64,000 bases of DNA, from the NCBI RefSeq assembly GCF_009380165.1, contig NZ_WHUF01000002.1:434001-498000 (forward strand), in the 5' to 3' direction. The notes below the pieces were generated by a model. The model saw only the letters and a list, made by a program, of their open reading frames with translations. It did not search any database and had not been told where the DNA came from. Every line of letters starts with the position of its first letter. Within the stretch, counting starts at the first letter, position 1. Below are positions 17,585 through 27,090 of the stretch, piece by piece. The DNA comes from Rugamonas rivuli. GTDB lineage: Bacteria > Pseudomonadota > Gammaproteobacteria > Burkholderiales > Burkholderiaceae_D. The translations under genes and the position numbers were made by a program.

Positions 17585-20500
17585 ATGATGCGAAGAATCT
17601 GGTACTTCCTTACCGATACCCGCCACCTGACCATCATCGGCCTGACAGCGATGGCGGCGTTTTTCTATCTCGGCGCGCAAGTGCTGGAGCTGGCACTGAT
17701 CTGGGCGCTGGCGGCGACCGGGCTGATGCTGCTGCTGGCCGGCCTGGTCTGGCTGTGGCGGCGCCGGCGGGCCGCGCGCGAGTCCGAGGAGCTGGGCGCG
17801 GCCATCGGCGCGCAGGCCGCCGCCACAACGCCGCCGGAATCGCTGGCGCGCGACCAGTCGGACGCCGAGGTCAAGGCCATCCGCGACAGCATGCTCAAGG
17901 CGATAGAGACGATCCGTGGCTCGAAGATGGGCATCGTGTCCGGCACGCGCGCGCTGTATGAACTGCCGTGGTACATGATCATCGGGAATCCCGCAGCGGG
18001 CAAGAGCACGGCCATCACCAACTCGGGCTTGCAGTTCCCTTTCGCCGACGGCAAGATCGTGCACGGCGTGGGCGGCACGCGCAACTGCGACTGGTTCTTC
18101 ACCACCGACGGCATCCTGCTCGATACGGCGGGGCGCTATGCGGTGCTGGACGAACACCGCGCCGAGTGGCACGGCTTTCTCGACCTGCTGAAGAAGTACC
18201 GCCGCCGCGCGCCCATCAACGGCATCCTGATTGCGGTCAGCATCGCCGAGCTGCGCGGCGACGATCCCGAAGTCGGCATCAAGCTGGCGCGCAGCCTGCG
18301 CAAGCGCGTGCAGGATTTGATCGAGCGGTTGGAGGTATTCGCGCCGGTGTACGTGGTGTTCACCAAGGCCGATCTGATCGCGGGCTTCGGCGAATTCTTC
18401 GCCCGCGCCGAACGCGGCGAGCGCGAACGCGTGTGGGGTGCCACGATGCCCTACAAGCGCAAGGCCAGCAGCCAGCAGATGATGGCCTTCTTCGACCACA
18501 GTTTCGATGAGCTGTGCGCCGGCCTGAAGGAACTGAGCGTGGCCAATATGAGCCAGCAGCGGCGCGACCGCATGGAGCCTGGCGTGTTCACCTTCCCGCT
18601 GGAGTTCGCGACGATACGCGCGCCGCTGCGCAGCTTCCTCGTCACGCTGTTCGAGGAGAATCCTTTTCAATTCAAGCCGGTGTTTCGCGGCTATTACTTC
18701 ACCAGCGCCTTGCAAGAGGGCGCGGCGGTCAGCGAGCAATCGCGGCGGCTGGCGAAGCGCTTCGATCTGACGGTGCCGGATACGCCGCCGGTAGCGGGCA
18801 GCGGGCAGTCGGGCTTCTTCCTGCTCAAGCTTTTCCGCGACGTGATCTTCGCCGACAAGGACCTGGTGTCGCAGTACGCCAGCAAGAACAAGGTGCGCCT
18901 GACCTACGCGGCCTTCTTCGCGGCGGCGGTTCTGCTGGGTGTATCGCTGGGCGGCTGGAGCTGGTCGTATCTTGGCAACCGCCAGTTGGTCAGCAACGTG
19001 CAGGCGGACCTCGACAAGGTGATCAAGCTGCAGGCCAAGCGTCTGGATTTGCAATCGCGCTTGGAGGCGCTGGAGATCCTGCAGGATCGTATCGAGCAGC
19101 TGGACAAATATCGCACCGACCGGCCATGGTCGCTGCGTATGGGTCTGTATCAGGGCGAACTGTTGGAGCGCAAGCTGCGCGAGGAGTACTTCAGCGGCGT
19201 GCGGGAGGTGATGCTCAAGCCCGTCGTCGCCAACCTGGAGACGCTGCTGTCGGAGATGAACGCGCACGCCGATCAACTGCAGGCGCCGGGTGCGCAGGCT
19301 GCCGCTGCCACGGCACCAGCTGCGCCGGGCCGCCAGTTCCAGGAAGCCTCCGCCGTCAACGTCGAAGACGCCTATAACGCATTGAAGAGCTATCTGATGT
19401 TGGCCGATACCTCGCACGCTGAACCCAGCCACCTGAACGACCAGCTGACCCGCTACTGGCGCGGCTGGCTAGAGAACAACCGCGGCGCCATGCCGCGCGA
19501 GCAGATGATACACAGCGCCGAACGGCTGATGACGTTCTACCTCGCGCAGACAGCCGATCCCTCCTGGCCGCGCATCGAGCAGAAGCTGGCGCTGGTGGAC
19601 CAGGCGCGCGAGAACCTGCGCCGCGTGGTGCGCGGCATGCCGGCCAGGGAGCGCGTCTACGCCGACATCCGCGCCCGCGCCAACACGCGCTATCCGGCGA
19701 TGACGGTGGCGCGCATGGTGGGCGAGCAGGATCAGTCGCTGGTAACGGGCAGCTACGCCATCCCCGGCGCCTACACCCGCGAGGCATGGGAGAAGTTTGT
19801 GCAGGATGCCTTCCGCGAAGCGGCAACGCACGAACTGCAAAGCGCGGACTGGGTCCTGAAAACGGCGGCCCGCGACGATCTGACGCTGGAAGGCAGCCCT
19901 GAACAGATCCAGAAAGGGCTGACGGATTTGTACAAGGCCGACTACGCGCGCGAGTGGCAGAAGTTCGTCCAGGGCGTCACCATCGCCAACCTGAATGGCT
20001 TCGATGCGGCGGTGACGGCGATGAACCGCTTGGGCGATCCACAGTCGTCGCCCATCTCCAAGCTGCTGACCGCCATCCACCAGCAAACGTCGTGGGACAA
20101 TCCAGCCATCATGAGCGCCGAATTGAAGGAGGTGCAGACGGGCTTCGTCAACTGGGTCAAGAACAGCGTGCTGCGGCGCGGGCCTTCGCAGGTCAACGTC
20201 AACGTTCAGCTGGACCAGGCCAGGGCCGACAAGCCGATGGGCCCCATCGGCCGCGAGTTCGCCGGCGTCGGTAAGCTGGTGGCGACCAAGGACAAGGATG
20301 CGTCGCTGATGCGCTCCTACATGGAGACGCTGTCGAAACTGCGCAGCCGCTTGAACCAGTTGAAGAACCAGGGCGATCCCGGCCCCGGCGCGCGGCAGTT
20401 CATGCAGCAGACATTGGAAGGCAGCGGCTCCGAGCTGGCCGACGCGCTGCGCTACGTCGATGAGCAAATGCTGACCGGGATGAGCGACGCACAGAAGCAG

Positions 20501-21295
20501 TCCATCCGTCCCATCCTGGTGCGGCCGTTGATGCAGACCTTCGCCGTGCTGGTTGGCCCGGCCGAGGCGGAGATCAACAAGACCTGGGTAGCGCAGGTCT
20601 ACGAACCGTTCCAGCAATCGCTGGCGAACAAATATCCGTTCTCGCCGAACGCTCGCATCGAAGCCGGCAGCGCGGAGATCGCCCAGTTCTTCGGGCCGGA
20701 CGGATTGATCGCCAAGTTCGCCACCGGCGCCATGGGGCCGCTGGTGCTGCGGCGCGGCGATGTGCTGGCGCCGCGCACCTGGGCCGACATGGGCATCACA
20801 CTGTCGCCGCAGACCGTGGCGCGCTTCCCCGGATGGATAGCGCCGATAGGCGCGGGCGGCGTTGCCTCGTCCTCCGCCGCCGCGCAGACCATCTTCCAGC
20901 TCCAGCCGATGCCGGCGCCCGGCACGCTGGAGTACACGGTCGATATCGACGGCCAGCAGCTACGCTACCGCAACACGCCGGCGCAGTGGGCGAACATGGT
21001 GCATCCGAGTCCGCAAGGTGCACCCGGGGCTCGTATCACGGCGGTGGCCTTCGACGGCCGCAGCGTGGACGTGTTCAATGAGCCCGGCCAGTTCGGCCTG
21101 AAGCGCATGATCGACGCGGCGGCCAAGCAAAAACGAGAGGGCGGCATGTTTGAGCTGCGCTGGACCAGCGGCGCGATCACGGTGACGATGGGGTTGAAGA
21201 TCATCAGCAGCCCGGAAAGCAGCGGCGCGGGGCCGCAGGACCAGGGCTTTCGTGGCTTGAAGCTGCCGGAAACGATAGTCGGAGCGGCGCGATGA
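17585..21295 (+). CDS. tssM: T6SS membrane complex protein TssM (IcmF)
   Basis: About 1236 residues, the usual TssM length. TssM spans the inner membrane and reaches the outer-membrane lipoprotein TssJ, forming the TssJLM channel. Seen here are two N-terminal membrane segments (about 12-55), a cytoplasmic GTPase-like domain with Walker A GNPAAGKST near residues 135-143 and VVFTKADLI, a third membrane segment near 440-460 (AAFFAAAVLLGVSLGGWSW), and a long periplasmic part ending in a TssM C-terminal beta domain (MFELRWTSGAITVTMGLKI). Its stop overlaps tagF by 4 nt. Confidence 0.95.
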   Translation: MMRRIWYFLTDTRHLTIIGLTAMAAFFYLGAQVLELALIWALAATGLMLLLAGLVWLWRRRRAARESEELGAAIGAQAAATTPPESLARDQSDAEVKAIRDSMLKAIETIRGSKMGIVSGTRALYELPWYMIIGNPAAGKSTAITNSGLQFPFADGKIVHGVGGTRNCDWFFTTDGILLDTAGRYAVLDEHRAEWHGFLDLLKKYRRRAPINGILIAVSIAELRGDDPEVGIKLARSLRKRVQDLIERLEVFAPVYVVFTKADLIAGFGEFFARAERGERERVWGATMPYKRKASSQQMMAFFDHSFDELCAGLKELSVANMSQQRRDRMEPGVFTFPLEFATIRAPLRSFLVTLFEENPFQFKPVFRGYYFTSALQEGAAVSEQSRRLAKRFDLTVPDTPPVAGSGQSGFFLLKLFRDVIFADKDLVSQYASKNKVRLTYAAFFAAAVLLGVSLGGWSWSYLGNRQLVSNVQADLDKVIKLQAKRLDLQSRLEALEILQDRIEQLDKYRTDRPWSLRMGLYQGELLERKLREEYFSGVREVMLKPVVANLETLLSEMNAHADQLQAPGAQAAAATAPAAPGRQFQEASAVNVEDAYNALKSYLMLADTSHAEPSHLNDQLTRYWRGWLENNRGAMPREQMIHSAERLMTFYLAQTADPSWPRIEQKLALVDQARENLRRVVRGMPARERVYADIRARANTRYPAMTVARMVGEQDQSLVTGSYAIPGAYTREAWEKFVQDAFREAATHELQSADWVLKTAARDDLTLEGSPEQIQKGLTDLYKADYAREWQKFVQGVTIANLNGFDAAVTAMNRLGDPQSSPISKLLTAIHQQTSWDNPAIMSAELKEVQTGFVNWVKNSVLRRGPSQVNVNVQLDQARADKPMGPIGREFAGVGKLVATKDKDASLMRSYMETLSKLRSRLNQLKNQGDPGPGARQFMQQTLEGSGSELADALRYVDEQMLTGMSDAQKQSIRPILVRPLMQTFAVLVGPAEAEINKTWVAQVYEPFQQSLANKYPFSPNARIEAGSAEIAQFFGPDGLIAKFATGAMGPLVLRRGDVLAPRTWADMGITLSPQTVARFPGWIAPIGAGGVASSSAAAQTIFQLQPMPAPGTLEYTVDIDGQQLRYRNTPAQWANMVHPSPQGAPGARITAVAFDGRSVDVFNEPGQFGLKRMIDAAAKQKREGGMFELRWTSGAITVTMGLKIISSPESSGAGPQDQGFRGLKLPETIVGAAR

Positions 21296-22260
21296 AGCGG
21301 CCGCCGCAAACCGCCCGCATTGGCTACTTCGGCAAGCTGCCGACGCGCGGGGACTTTATCAAGGCCGCCGACAACCTGGCGCTCGCCAACCTGCTGGACG
21401 GCTGGCTGGCCGAGGTCATGAATCTGCTCAGCGCCGATCCGCGCTGGAAGCTCAATTACGACGCCATGCCACCGTTGGACTTCGCCTTCGTCGGCACGCG
21501 CAGCAAGCGCGCCATTGCGGGCCATCTGCGGGCCAGCAGCGACCTGTCGCAGCGGCGCTATCCCTTCCTCAGCATGAGCGCCATCGAGATCGACGAGCCA
21601 CGCAGCTTCGTGGCGCGCAGCCCGATGGTGCTGGCGCCGTTATGGGACGTGCTGGCGCCACTGGCGAACCAGGTGCTCGATGCGGCGGAACCTGAGGCGA
21701 GCTTGCAGACGATGGCCGCCACCACCGTCGATATCGATCCGGGCGATGCTGGCCACGAGCAGGTCTTCATGGATTTTCTCGATCGCCACAACATCGCCGG
21801 GCTGGAGGCGATGCTGGGCCGCGCATCTGTGCGCCAGATGATATTGGCGGTTGGTCTGTTGTTACAGCCGGTGTGCCGCAGCGGCGCTGCGCGCCTGGAC
21901 AAAAGCCTGGTGCTGCCGCTGCCGCCGATGGCGCGTCAACGCTATCTGGTGGCGTCGTTCTGGCTGGACCTGATCGCACCCTTCTTGCTGCAGGCGGATT
22001 TTGAACTGAGCCTGTTCTTTTGCGAGCAGCGCGGACAGCATACGCTGGTGATAGGCTTCGGCGGCGCCGCGCCGGAAGTCCTGCAAGCGCTGATCGATCC
22101 GCGCTACGCGGCCGAGCAGCAGATCGCCTTCGAGTACGCGGGATGGGTCGATGAACTCATTGTCGATGACGCCGGCGTGCAGAAGCTGTCGGCATACCTG
22201 GAGCAGGGGCAGTTGTCGCTGCGCTCGGCCCACGCGCTGTTTCACGAAACCTTTGTCTGA
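21292..22260 (+). CDS. tagF: T6SS-associated protein TagF
   Basis: 322 residues with the family signature at the N-terminus (ARIGYFGKLPTRGDFIKA). TagF proteins restrain T6SS assembly post-translationally in systems where they have been studied. The C-terminal half is a TagF-like extension without a PppA phosphatase fusion. The 4-nt ATGA overlap with tssM shows translational coupling. Confidence 0.9.
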   Translation: MKRPPQTARIGYFGKLPTRGDFIKAADNLALANLLDGWLAEVMNLLSADPRWKLNYDAMPPLDFAFVGTRSKRAIAGHLRASSDLSQRRYPFLSMSAIEIDEPRSFVARSPMVLAPLWDVLAPLANQVLDAAEPEASLQTMAATTVDIDPGDAGHEQVFMDFLDRHNIAGLEAMLGRASVRQMILAVGLLLQPVCRSGAARLDKSLVLPLPPMARQRYLVASFWLDLIAPFLLQADFELSLFFCEQRGQHTLVIGFGGAAPEVLQALIDPRYAAEQQIAFEYAGWVDELIVDDAGVQKLSAYLEQGQLSLRSAHALFHETFV

Positions 22261-22274
22261 CAAGGAGCCATGCG

Positions 22275-23063
22275 ATGCGCCAGCGGACCATCTGGCCGGC
22301 GGTGATGCCGGTTTTGCTGTCGATGTCATTCCATTGCGCCGCGCAAGCGCCGCAACCAGCCACGCCCAAGCCTGGGCAAATCCTGGTCAGCGGCGCGGTG
22401 CCCGACGAGGCAAGCAAGGCCGCCTTGCTTCAACGCGTGCGCGAGTTGTATGGCGCCGATCGCGTGGTCGACCAGGTCGCGATCTCGCCGGTTTCGTTGC
22501 CGCCCAACTGGAACGGCTATGTGCAAAAACTGATTCAACCGAATCTGAAGCTGATCAGCAAGGGCGAGCTGAAGATCGACGGCACCAACGTCGCGCTGCG
22601 CGGCGAGGTGGCGAACGAGGCGCAACGCCAGCAGATCGCCAGCGATATCGCCACCAGCCTCAATCCCAGCTACACCGTCAACAACGGCTTGCGCGTCAGC
22701 GCCGCCGAACAGAATCTGCTGGACGAAACGCTGGCCAAACGCATCATCGAATTCGAGAGCGGCAAGGCGGCATTGACCGCATCCGGCCAGGGCATCCTCG
22801 ACGAGATGGCGGCCGCGCTGCAGAAGGTCAAGGGCAAGAAGGTCGAAGTGATCGGCCATACCGACAACGTCGGCCTGAGGGAGAGCAATCTCGCCTTGAG
22901 CCAGGCGCGCGCCGAAGCTGTTCGCGCCTACCTCGCCGGCAAGGGCATCCCTGCGGATATGGTGATGGTGTCGGGGCAGGGGGCTGACCGGCCTGTCGCC
23001 GAAAACAACAACGCGGAAGGCCGTGCACGCAACCGCCGCATCGAGTTCCGCGTTGCGCAATAA
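22275..23063 (+). CDS. OmpA-family peptidoglycan-binding protein of the T6SS (TagL-like role)
   Basis: 262 residues with a signal peptide (to about residue 25), two BON-like repeats (ILVSGAVPDEASKAALLQRV and LKIDGTNVALRGEVANEAQRQQIASDI), and a C-terminal OmpA domain (VIGHTDNVGLRESNLALSQARAEAVRAYL ... ARNRRIEF). The OmpA domain binds peptidoglycan and would anchor the membrane complex, because TssL in this locus lacks such a domain. AAGGAG precedes the start. It converges with tssL. Confidence 0.88.
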   Translation: MRQRTIWPAVMPVLLSMSFHCAAQAPQPATPKPGQILVSGAVPDEASKAALLQRVRELYGADRVVDQVAISPVSLPPNWNGYVQKLIQPNLKLISKGELKIDGTNVALRGEVANEAQRQQIASDIATSLNPSYTVNNGLRVSAAEQNLLDETLAKRIIEFESGKAALTASGQGILDEMAAALQKVKGKKVEVIGHTDNVGLRESNLALSQARAEAVRAYLAGKGIPADMVMVSGQGADRPVAENNNAEGRARNRRIEFRVAQ

Positions 23064-23066
23064 GGC

Positions 23067-23849
23067 TTAGGGCAGGGTGATCGTCACGTAGGCCGGACGC
23101 GGCGCCAGCTTCACCAGGTCGCTGTAGCCGGCCAGCGTGTTCTGCGTCGAATGCGACAGCGACGACGACAGCCCGATGTAGGCGCTTAATCCGATCACTG
23201 CAAACACGGCGCACATGGCCCACAGCGGTGTATTGCTGCGTAGCTTGTGGACGATCTGGTCGGGCCGTTCGGCCTGCGGCGCGAAGCCCTTGCTCTTGCC
23301 CTGAATGTGGGCGATCTCGTCGCCCACGCGGGCGGTCATGTAGGCCAGCTTGTCGCCGGCGTCCAGCGCGTACTTCCCACGGAAGCCGATCAGCAGGCAC
23401 ATATGGAAAACCTGCAGCGCCGCCAGGCGCGCGCCGCCGGCGCTGCGCAGCGCTTCGAGGCGGTCGAAGAAGTGTTCACCGGCTAGCTGATCGCCAAAGA
23501 TCACCAGTTGCAGCGGGCGCCGTTCCCAGGCGAAGCGCATCGCACAGGATGACGACAGGATGATCTCGTCCAGCGCCGCGCAGAAGGCGTACTTGGCGGC
23601 GTCGATATCTTCGCCCTGCGCGCGCAGCTTGCGGGCCTCGCGGTCGAACTCTGCGAGGTAGGCGGTGACGGTGTCGAGCAGGGACGCCTCGCCTGGCGGC
23701 ACGCTGCCGTTCTTCAGCATGAACAGCAGGTAGAAGCCATCCTGCAGCAGGTCCACCAGCGTTTGCACGTGGCCGTAGCCGGGCTGCTGCTGGCGGCGCT
23801 GACCGCCCATCAGCGTGGGGATGGCGCGGCGCTCGACGGGCGGAGTCAT
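23067..23849 (-). CDS. tssL: T6SS membrane complex protein TssL (DotU)
   Basis: 260 residues: a cytoplasmic helical DotU domain (AKYAFCAALDEIILSSS, FFDRLEAL, HMCLLIGFRGKY) and one C-terminal membrane anchor (LWAMCAVFAVIGLSAYIGL). This is the short form with no peptidoglycan-binding extension. It partners TssM and TssJ. The start overlaps the tssK stop by 4 nt, in the order tssJ-tssK-tssL. Confidence 0.95.
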   Translation of the reverse strand: MTPPVERRAIPTLMGGQRRQQQPGYGHVQTLVDLLQDGFYLLFMLKNGSVPPGEASLLDTVTAYLAEFDREARKLRAQGEDIDAAKYAFCAALDEIILSSSCAMRFAWERRPLQLVIFGDQLAGEHFFDRLEALRSAGGARLAALQVFHMCLLIGFRGKYALDAGDKLAYMTARVGDEIAHIQGKSKGFAPQAERPDQIVHKLRSNTPLWAMCAVFAVIGLSAYIGLSSSLSHSTQNTLAGYSDLVKLAPRPAYVTITLP

Positions 23850-25189
23850 GCTGTCACCGCTATCAGGCCAAGGCGCAGGTCTCGTATGCCTGCCGGGACG
23901 TAGATCGAAATCGACTGTGCTTTCAACATCTGCTCATACAGCATGCCCTTGCCCTCCAATGCGAAGTAGTAGGTATCCGGTTGCACGGGAATAGCAGCCG
24001 GCACTTGCGGTGCATGGGTGATCTTCACGCCGGGCATGGCGGAGAGCACGCATTTTTCCACGTCGTCCGGTGCGCCGACCTTGACGCGCAGCGGCACGAT
24101 GTCCACCAGCTCCAGCGCGGATAGTGACGCGCTGACTGCCAGATACAGCGTGGTCCGTTGATCGATCTTGCCGGAATCGAGCTTGCCCAGGTGGTAGCTG
24201 GGCTTCTCTTCGGACAGGGCGATTGAAAAGTACTTGGTCGAGATGACGGTATCGAGCAGATCGCGGATGATGTGGTCCAGGCTGGAGAAACAGTGTGCCA
24301 GGTCGTCGTGCTGGTAGCTGGGCAAGTGCATCAGCGAGTACTGTTTTGAGTAGGTCATCATTGCGCCGGCCAGCGTAAGCAGTGCTTCGAACAGCCGCTC
24401 CGGATGCAGCGCGGGATTGCGAACGTAGTGCATCAGCGCCGCAGCGGAGGTGCTGACCGTGTGCAGCAACCAGAAGGACGACACGTCGCCGGAGCGGAAC
24501 TCGATCACGTTGCGGCTAGGCTCGCGCATATGCCCTTGCAGCGACTGCACTTTGGCCTGCAAGGCGTCCATCAGCCGGTCCAGCACTGCTTTCAAACCGG
24601 GGACGCTGGCGATCGATAGGCCCGGAGGAATGAACTCCGGGTCAGGTTCGAAGCCGCCTGTCACCACGCGCCGCAGCCGTATCACTGGTATGCAGTCGAA
24701 CGCTCCCAATGGTTCCTGGTCCGATATCAGCCGCGCAGATTTTTTCAGGTAGCTCACTTCGGTGTCGGCTGCCTGCGTGTACAGGTCCGCCGTCTCGTGC
24801 GTGGATTCGCGGTAGCGCGCACCGGTCGCGTGCTCCGCCGTCGCCGCATTGCCGCCTGCCGGTGAAAGTGTGGGCAGCGCAGCGTAGAAAGTCAGTTCCT
24901 GCAAGGTCGGCGGCAGCGTGGACAGATCGATGGCGGTGGGCAGTGGGTCGCTGGCCGGCGCGTCGACGATTTCCCCGTCATGGAACATCACCGACAGCGA
25001 TTGCAGACGCAGGCGGTCGGTCTTCAACGCATCCAGGTCCCACTCGATTTTGCGCACGCCCCACAGGTAGGGATGCAGCGCCTGGGCTGTCTGCTTTAGC
25101 CGCGCCTCGTGATATTGGTCCTGCTGCTGGAAGTGCTGCGGCCGCAGAAACAAACCCTCACCCCAAAGAACCTTGGACGGAATACTCAT
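23846..25189 (-). CDS. tssK: T6SS baseplate protein TssK
   Basis: 447 residues, standard TssK length. The conserved opening KVLWGEGLFLRPQHFQQQDQYHE is present, and the body shows the three-domain pattern. TssK trimers link the baseplate wedge (TssE-F-G) to the TssJLM membrane complex. It is the middle gene of tssJ-tssK-tssL. Confidence 0.96.
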   Translation of the reverse strand: MSIPSKVLWGEGLFLRPQHFQQQDQYHEARLKQTAQALHPYLWGVRKIEWDLDALKTDRLRLQSLSVMFHDGEIVDAPASDPLPTAIDLSTLPPTLQELTFYAALPTLSPAGGNAATAEHATGARYRESTHETADLYTQAADTEVSYLKKSARLISDQEPLGAFDCIPVIRLRRVVTGGFEPDPEFIPPGLSIASVPGLKAVLDRLMDALQAKVQSLQGHMREPSRNVIEFRSGDVSSFWLLHTVSTSAAALMHYVRNPALHPERLFEALLTLAGAMMTYSKQYSLMHLPSYQHDDLAHCFSSLDHIIRDLLDTVISTKYFSIALSEEKPSYHLGKLDSGKIDQRTTLYLAVSASLSALELVDIVPLRVKVGAPDDVEKCVLSAMPGVKITHAPQVPAAIPVQPDTYYFALEGKGMLYEQMLKAQSISIYVPAGIRDLRLGLIAVTA

Positions 25190-25202
25190 GCTGTCTCCAA
25201 TA

Positions 25203-25778
25203 CTATTGACAATGGACGGTGGTCAGCGGCTTGTCGGTGTCTCCGTATGCCGGCGAGCCGGCTCCTACGCTCATCGCGCAGGCGTACAGGCCGATGGTGA
25301 TGCCGGATTTTTCCGCATCGCCGGCGGCGAACGCCAGCCGCCAGCGCTGTTCTGCGGGGGAGCGGAACAGCGCCACCACGCCGATGAAGTAGGCTTCGCG
25401 CCCGACCTTCTCGACGACTTCATAGCGCTGGCCGGGAATTAGCATCACTTCCTTGACCTCCAGCAGATCGTTACCTAGCAATTCGCGCTCCCCGTGCGCA
25501 CTGAGGAAACCGTCGAAGGGCATCTGCTGGAACGCAGCCGTCTGCCGAAGTTTGTAGATACGCGTCGCGAGCGCGAGAGGCTGGGAACCCTTTCCGGCAT
25601 TGAGGTTCTGGCTCGCGTGCAGGCGGATCTCTACATCGCGCGGTGGCTTCTGCGCATCCGGTAGCTCGGGCGGCTTTCGGATGCCGGCGATTTCCATTGC
25701 CGCACCAGCGATGGAGCCTGCCGCGCAGCCCTGTAACGCCAGCAGTGCCGCGATCACGATAGTCTTCTGCGCGTTCAT
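25203..25778 (-). CDS. tssJ: T6SS outer-membrane lipoprotein TssJ
   Basis: 191 residues. The N-terminus is a lipoprotein signal with lipobox LQGC (Cys18). The transthyretin-like fold is represented by VEIRLHASQNLNA and the loop segments around LPGQRYEV-like LIPGQRYEVVEKV. TssJ sits in the outer membrane and binds the TssM tip. ATG 25778 has GGAG before it; the longer frame upstream lacks a signal. It is divergent from the TPR lipoprotein gene, so 25779-25944 should hold two promoters. Confidence 0.92.
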   Translation of the reverse strand: MNAQKTIVIAALLALQGCAAGSIAGAAMEIAGIRKPPELPDAQKPPRDVEIRLHASQNLNAGKGSQPLALATRIYKLRQTAAFQQMPFDGFLSAHGERELLGNDLLEVKEVMLIPGQRYEVVEKVGREAYFIGVVALFRSPAEQRWRLAFAAGDAEKSGITIGLYACAMSVGAGSPAYGDTDKPLTTVHCQ

Positions 25779-25944
25779 ATTTTCTCCAAGCGATTCAGCC
25801 ATTAGAACGAAAGCCGCGCAGCAGAAATTTGAGGCGGCGCAAGCAAATCGGAAACGCAACAGCGGTTGAGTAAGCGCAATGGCGGGCTTGGGCATTCATG
25901 AATAATGAGTCCCTTCTTGTCCGCATATGCAAAAGGAGAAATTG

Positions 25945-26550
25945 ATGATCACGCCAAGAACATGGTTGCCCTGTATGGCGGGCTTGATGCTGCTGTCAGG
26001 CTGCGCAACGGATGGCGACTCGGTCCGCGTCGACAAACTGCAAGCATCGACGCTGGAGAACGCGCTGGCGGAAGCCGATACCGCACTGGCCTCCGGCCAC
26101 GCCGACAAGGCACAAAGTATTCTCAAGAATGCGGCGACCAGCTACCCGGCCGACAAGACGCCCTGGCTGCATATGGCGCAGATCAAGTTCGACCGCGCCA
26201 GCTACGGGGAGGCGATCCTCAATGCGCAAGAGGCGCTGCTGCGCGATCCCAACGACAAACTCGGTAACAGCATCGTCGCCGTCAGCGGCTTGCGGCTGTC
26301 GACCAAGGCGCTGGCGGACCTGAGCCAGCAAAATAATCTGAACGGATCGCTGCGTTCGGAAGCGCAAGACCTGGCCAAGCTGTTGCGCAGCAGCCTTGGT
26401 GAAGATGTACTGGTACCTACATCGAACACCACCGGGCGCAAGGCGGCGCCTCCCGCCGCCAGCAAGAAGACTGCCGCCGTCCCTGCTGCGACGCAACCGA
26501 AGGCCGGCACACAGTCCAACGGCAGCGATCCTTTTGGCGGATTGAAGTAA
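25945..26550 (+). CDS. TPR lipoprotein at the head of the tssB operon
   Basis: 201 residues with a lipoprotein signal (lipobox LSGC, Cys20), TPR-like helices (ALAEADTALASGHADKAQSIL, KTPWLHMAQIKFDRASYGEAILNAQEAL), and a low-complexity Ala/Pro/Lys tail. AGGAG lies upstream of ATG 25945. Being first gene of the tssB-tssA operon, it probably assists the T6SS at the envelope. It is not one of the 13 core components, and its exact role is unknown. Confidence 0.82.
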   Translation: MITPRTWLPCMAGLMLLSGCATDGDSVRVDKLQASTLENALAEADTALASGHADKAQSILKNAATSYPADKTPWLHMAQIKFDRASYGEAILNAQEALLRDPNDKLGNSIVAVSGLRLSTKALADLSQQNNLNGSLRSEAQDLAKLLRSSLGEDVLVPTSNTTGRKAAPPAASKKTAAVPAATQPKAGTQSNGSDPFGGLK

Positions 26551-26588
26551 TTCCGCAGTCCGCATTTTTCCCTTTTGATGGAGTGTGT

Positions 26589-27089
26589 ATGGCTAACGGA
26601 GACAGTGTTCAAAAGCGCCTGACCAAAGTGCGGCCGCCGCGAGTGCAGATGACGTATGACGTGGAAATCGGCGACGCGATGGAGAACAAGGAGCTGCCGT
26701 TCGTCGTCGGCGTGATCGGCGATTTTGGCGGCAATTCGGACGTGGAGAAGAAGCGCCTCAAGGACCGCAAGTTCGTCAACATCGACAGCGGAAATTTTGA
26801 TGAAGTGCTTGGTGGCGTGGAACCGGTGGCGCGTTTCCAGGTGCCCAATCAGCTCAGCGGCGACGACACCAGCTTCAATGTGGAGTTGCGTTTCAAGGCG
26901 ATGTCGGATTTTCGTCCCGAGTCTATCGTGCAGCAGGTCGAGCCGCTCAGCAAGCTGCTGGAAGCTCGCAGCAAACTCGCCGACCTGCGCAACAAGCTGG
27001 CGGGTAACGACAAGCTCGAAGACATCCTGAGCGATGTACTGAGCAACACCGACAAGCTGGCCAGCTTGAAGTCCGCCAAGGGAGGCTGA
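26589..27089 (+). CDS. tssB: T6SS contractile sheath small subunit TssB (VipA)
   Basis: 166 residues, the usual size, with family segments VQKRLTKVRPPRVQMTYDVEIG, KELPFVVGVIGDF, KDRKFVNID and a helical C-terminus (LSKLLEARSKLADLRNKLAGNDKL). TssB and TssC form the contractile sheath around the Hcp tube. One base separates it from tssC. Confidence 0.96.
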   Translation: MANGDSVQKRLTKVRPPRVQMTYDVEIGDAMENKELPFVVGVIGDFGGNSDVEKKRLKDRKFVNIDSGNFDEVLGGVEPVARFQVPNQLSGDDTSFNVELRFKAMSDFRPESIVQQVEPLSKLLEARSKLADLRNKLAGNDKLEDILSDVLSNTDKLASLKSAKGG

Positions 27090-27090
27090 G

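Noticed and set aside
15862..17961. Plus-strand open frame (699 codons) spanning the divergent T6SS edge genes
   Set aside because: It crosses three better-supported genes on both strands and has a Gly/Arg-rich, non-protein-like composition.
17321..19432. Minus-strand open frame (703 codons) over the M15 peptidase and tssM
   Set aside because: Shadow frame with low-complexity His/Gln/Arg composition; tssM is certain in this interval.
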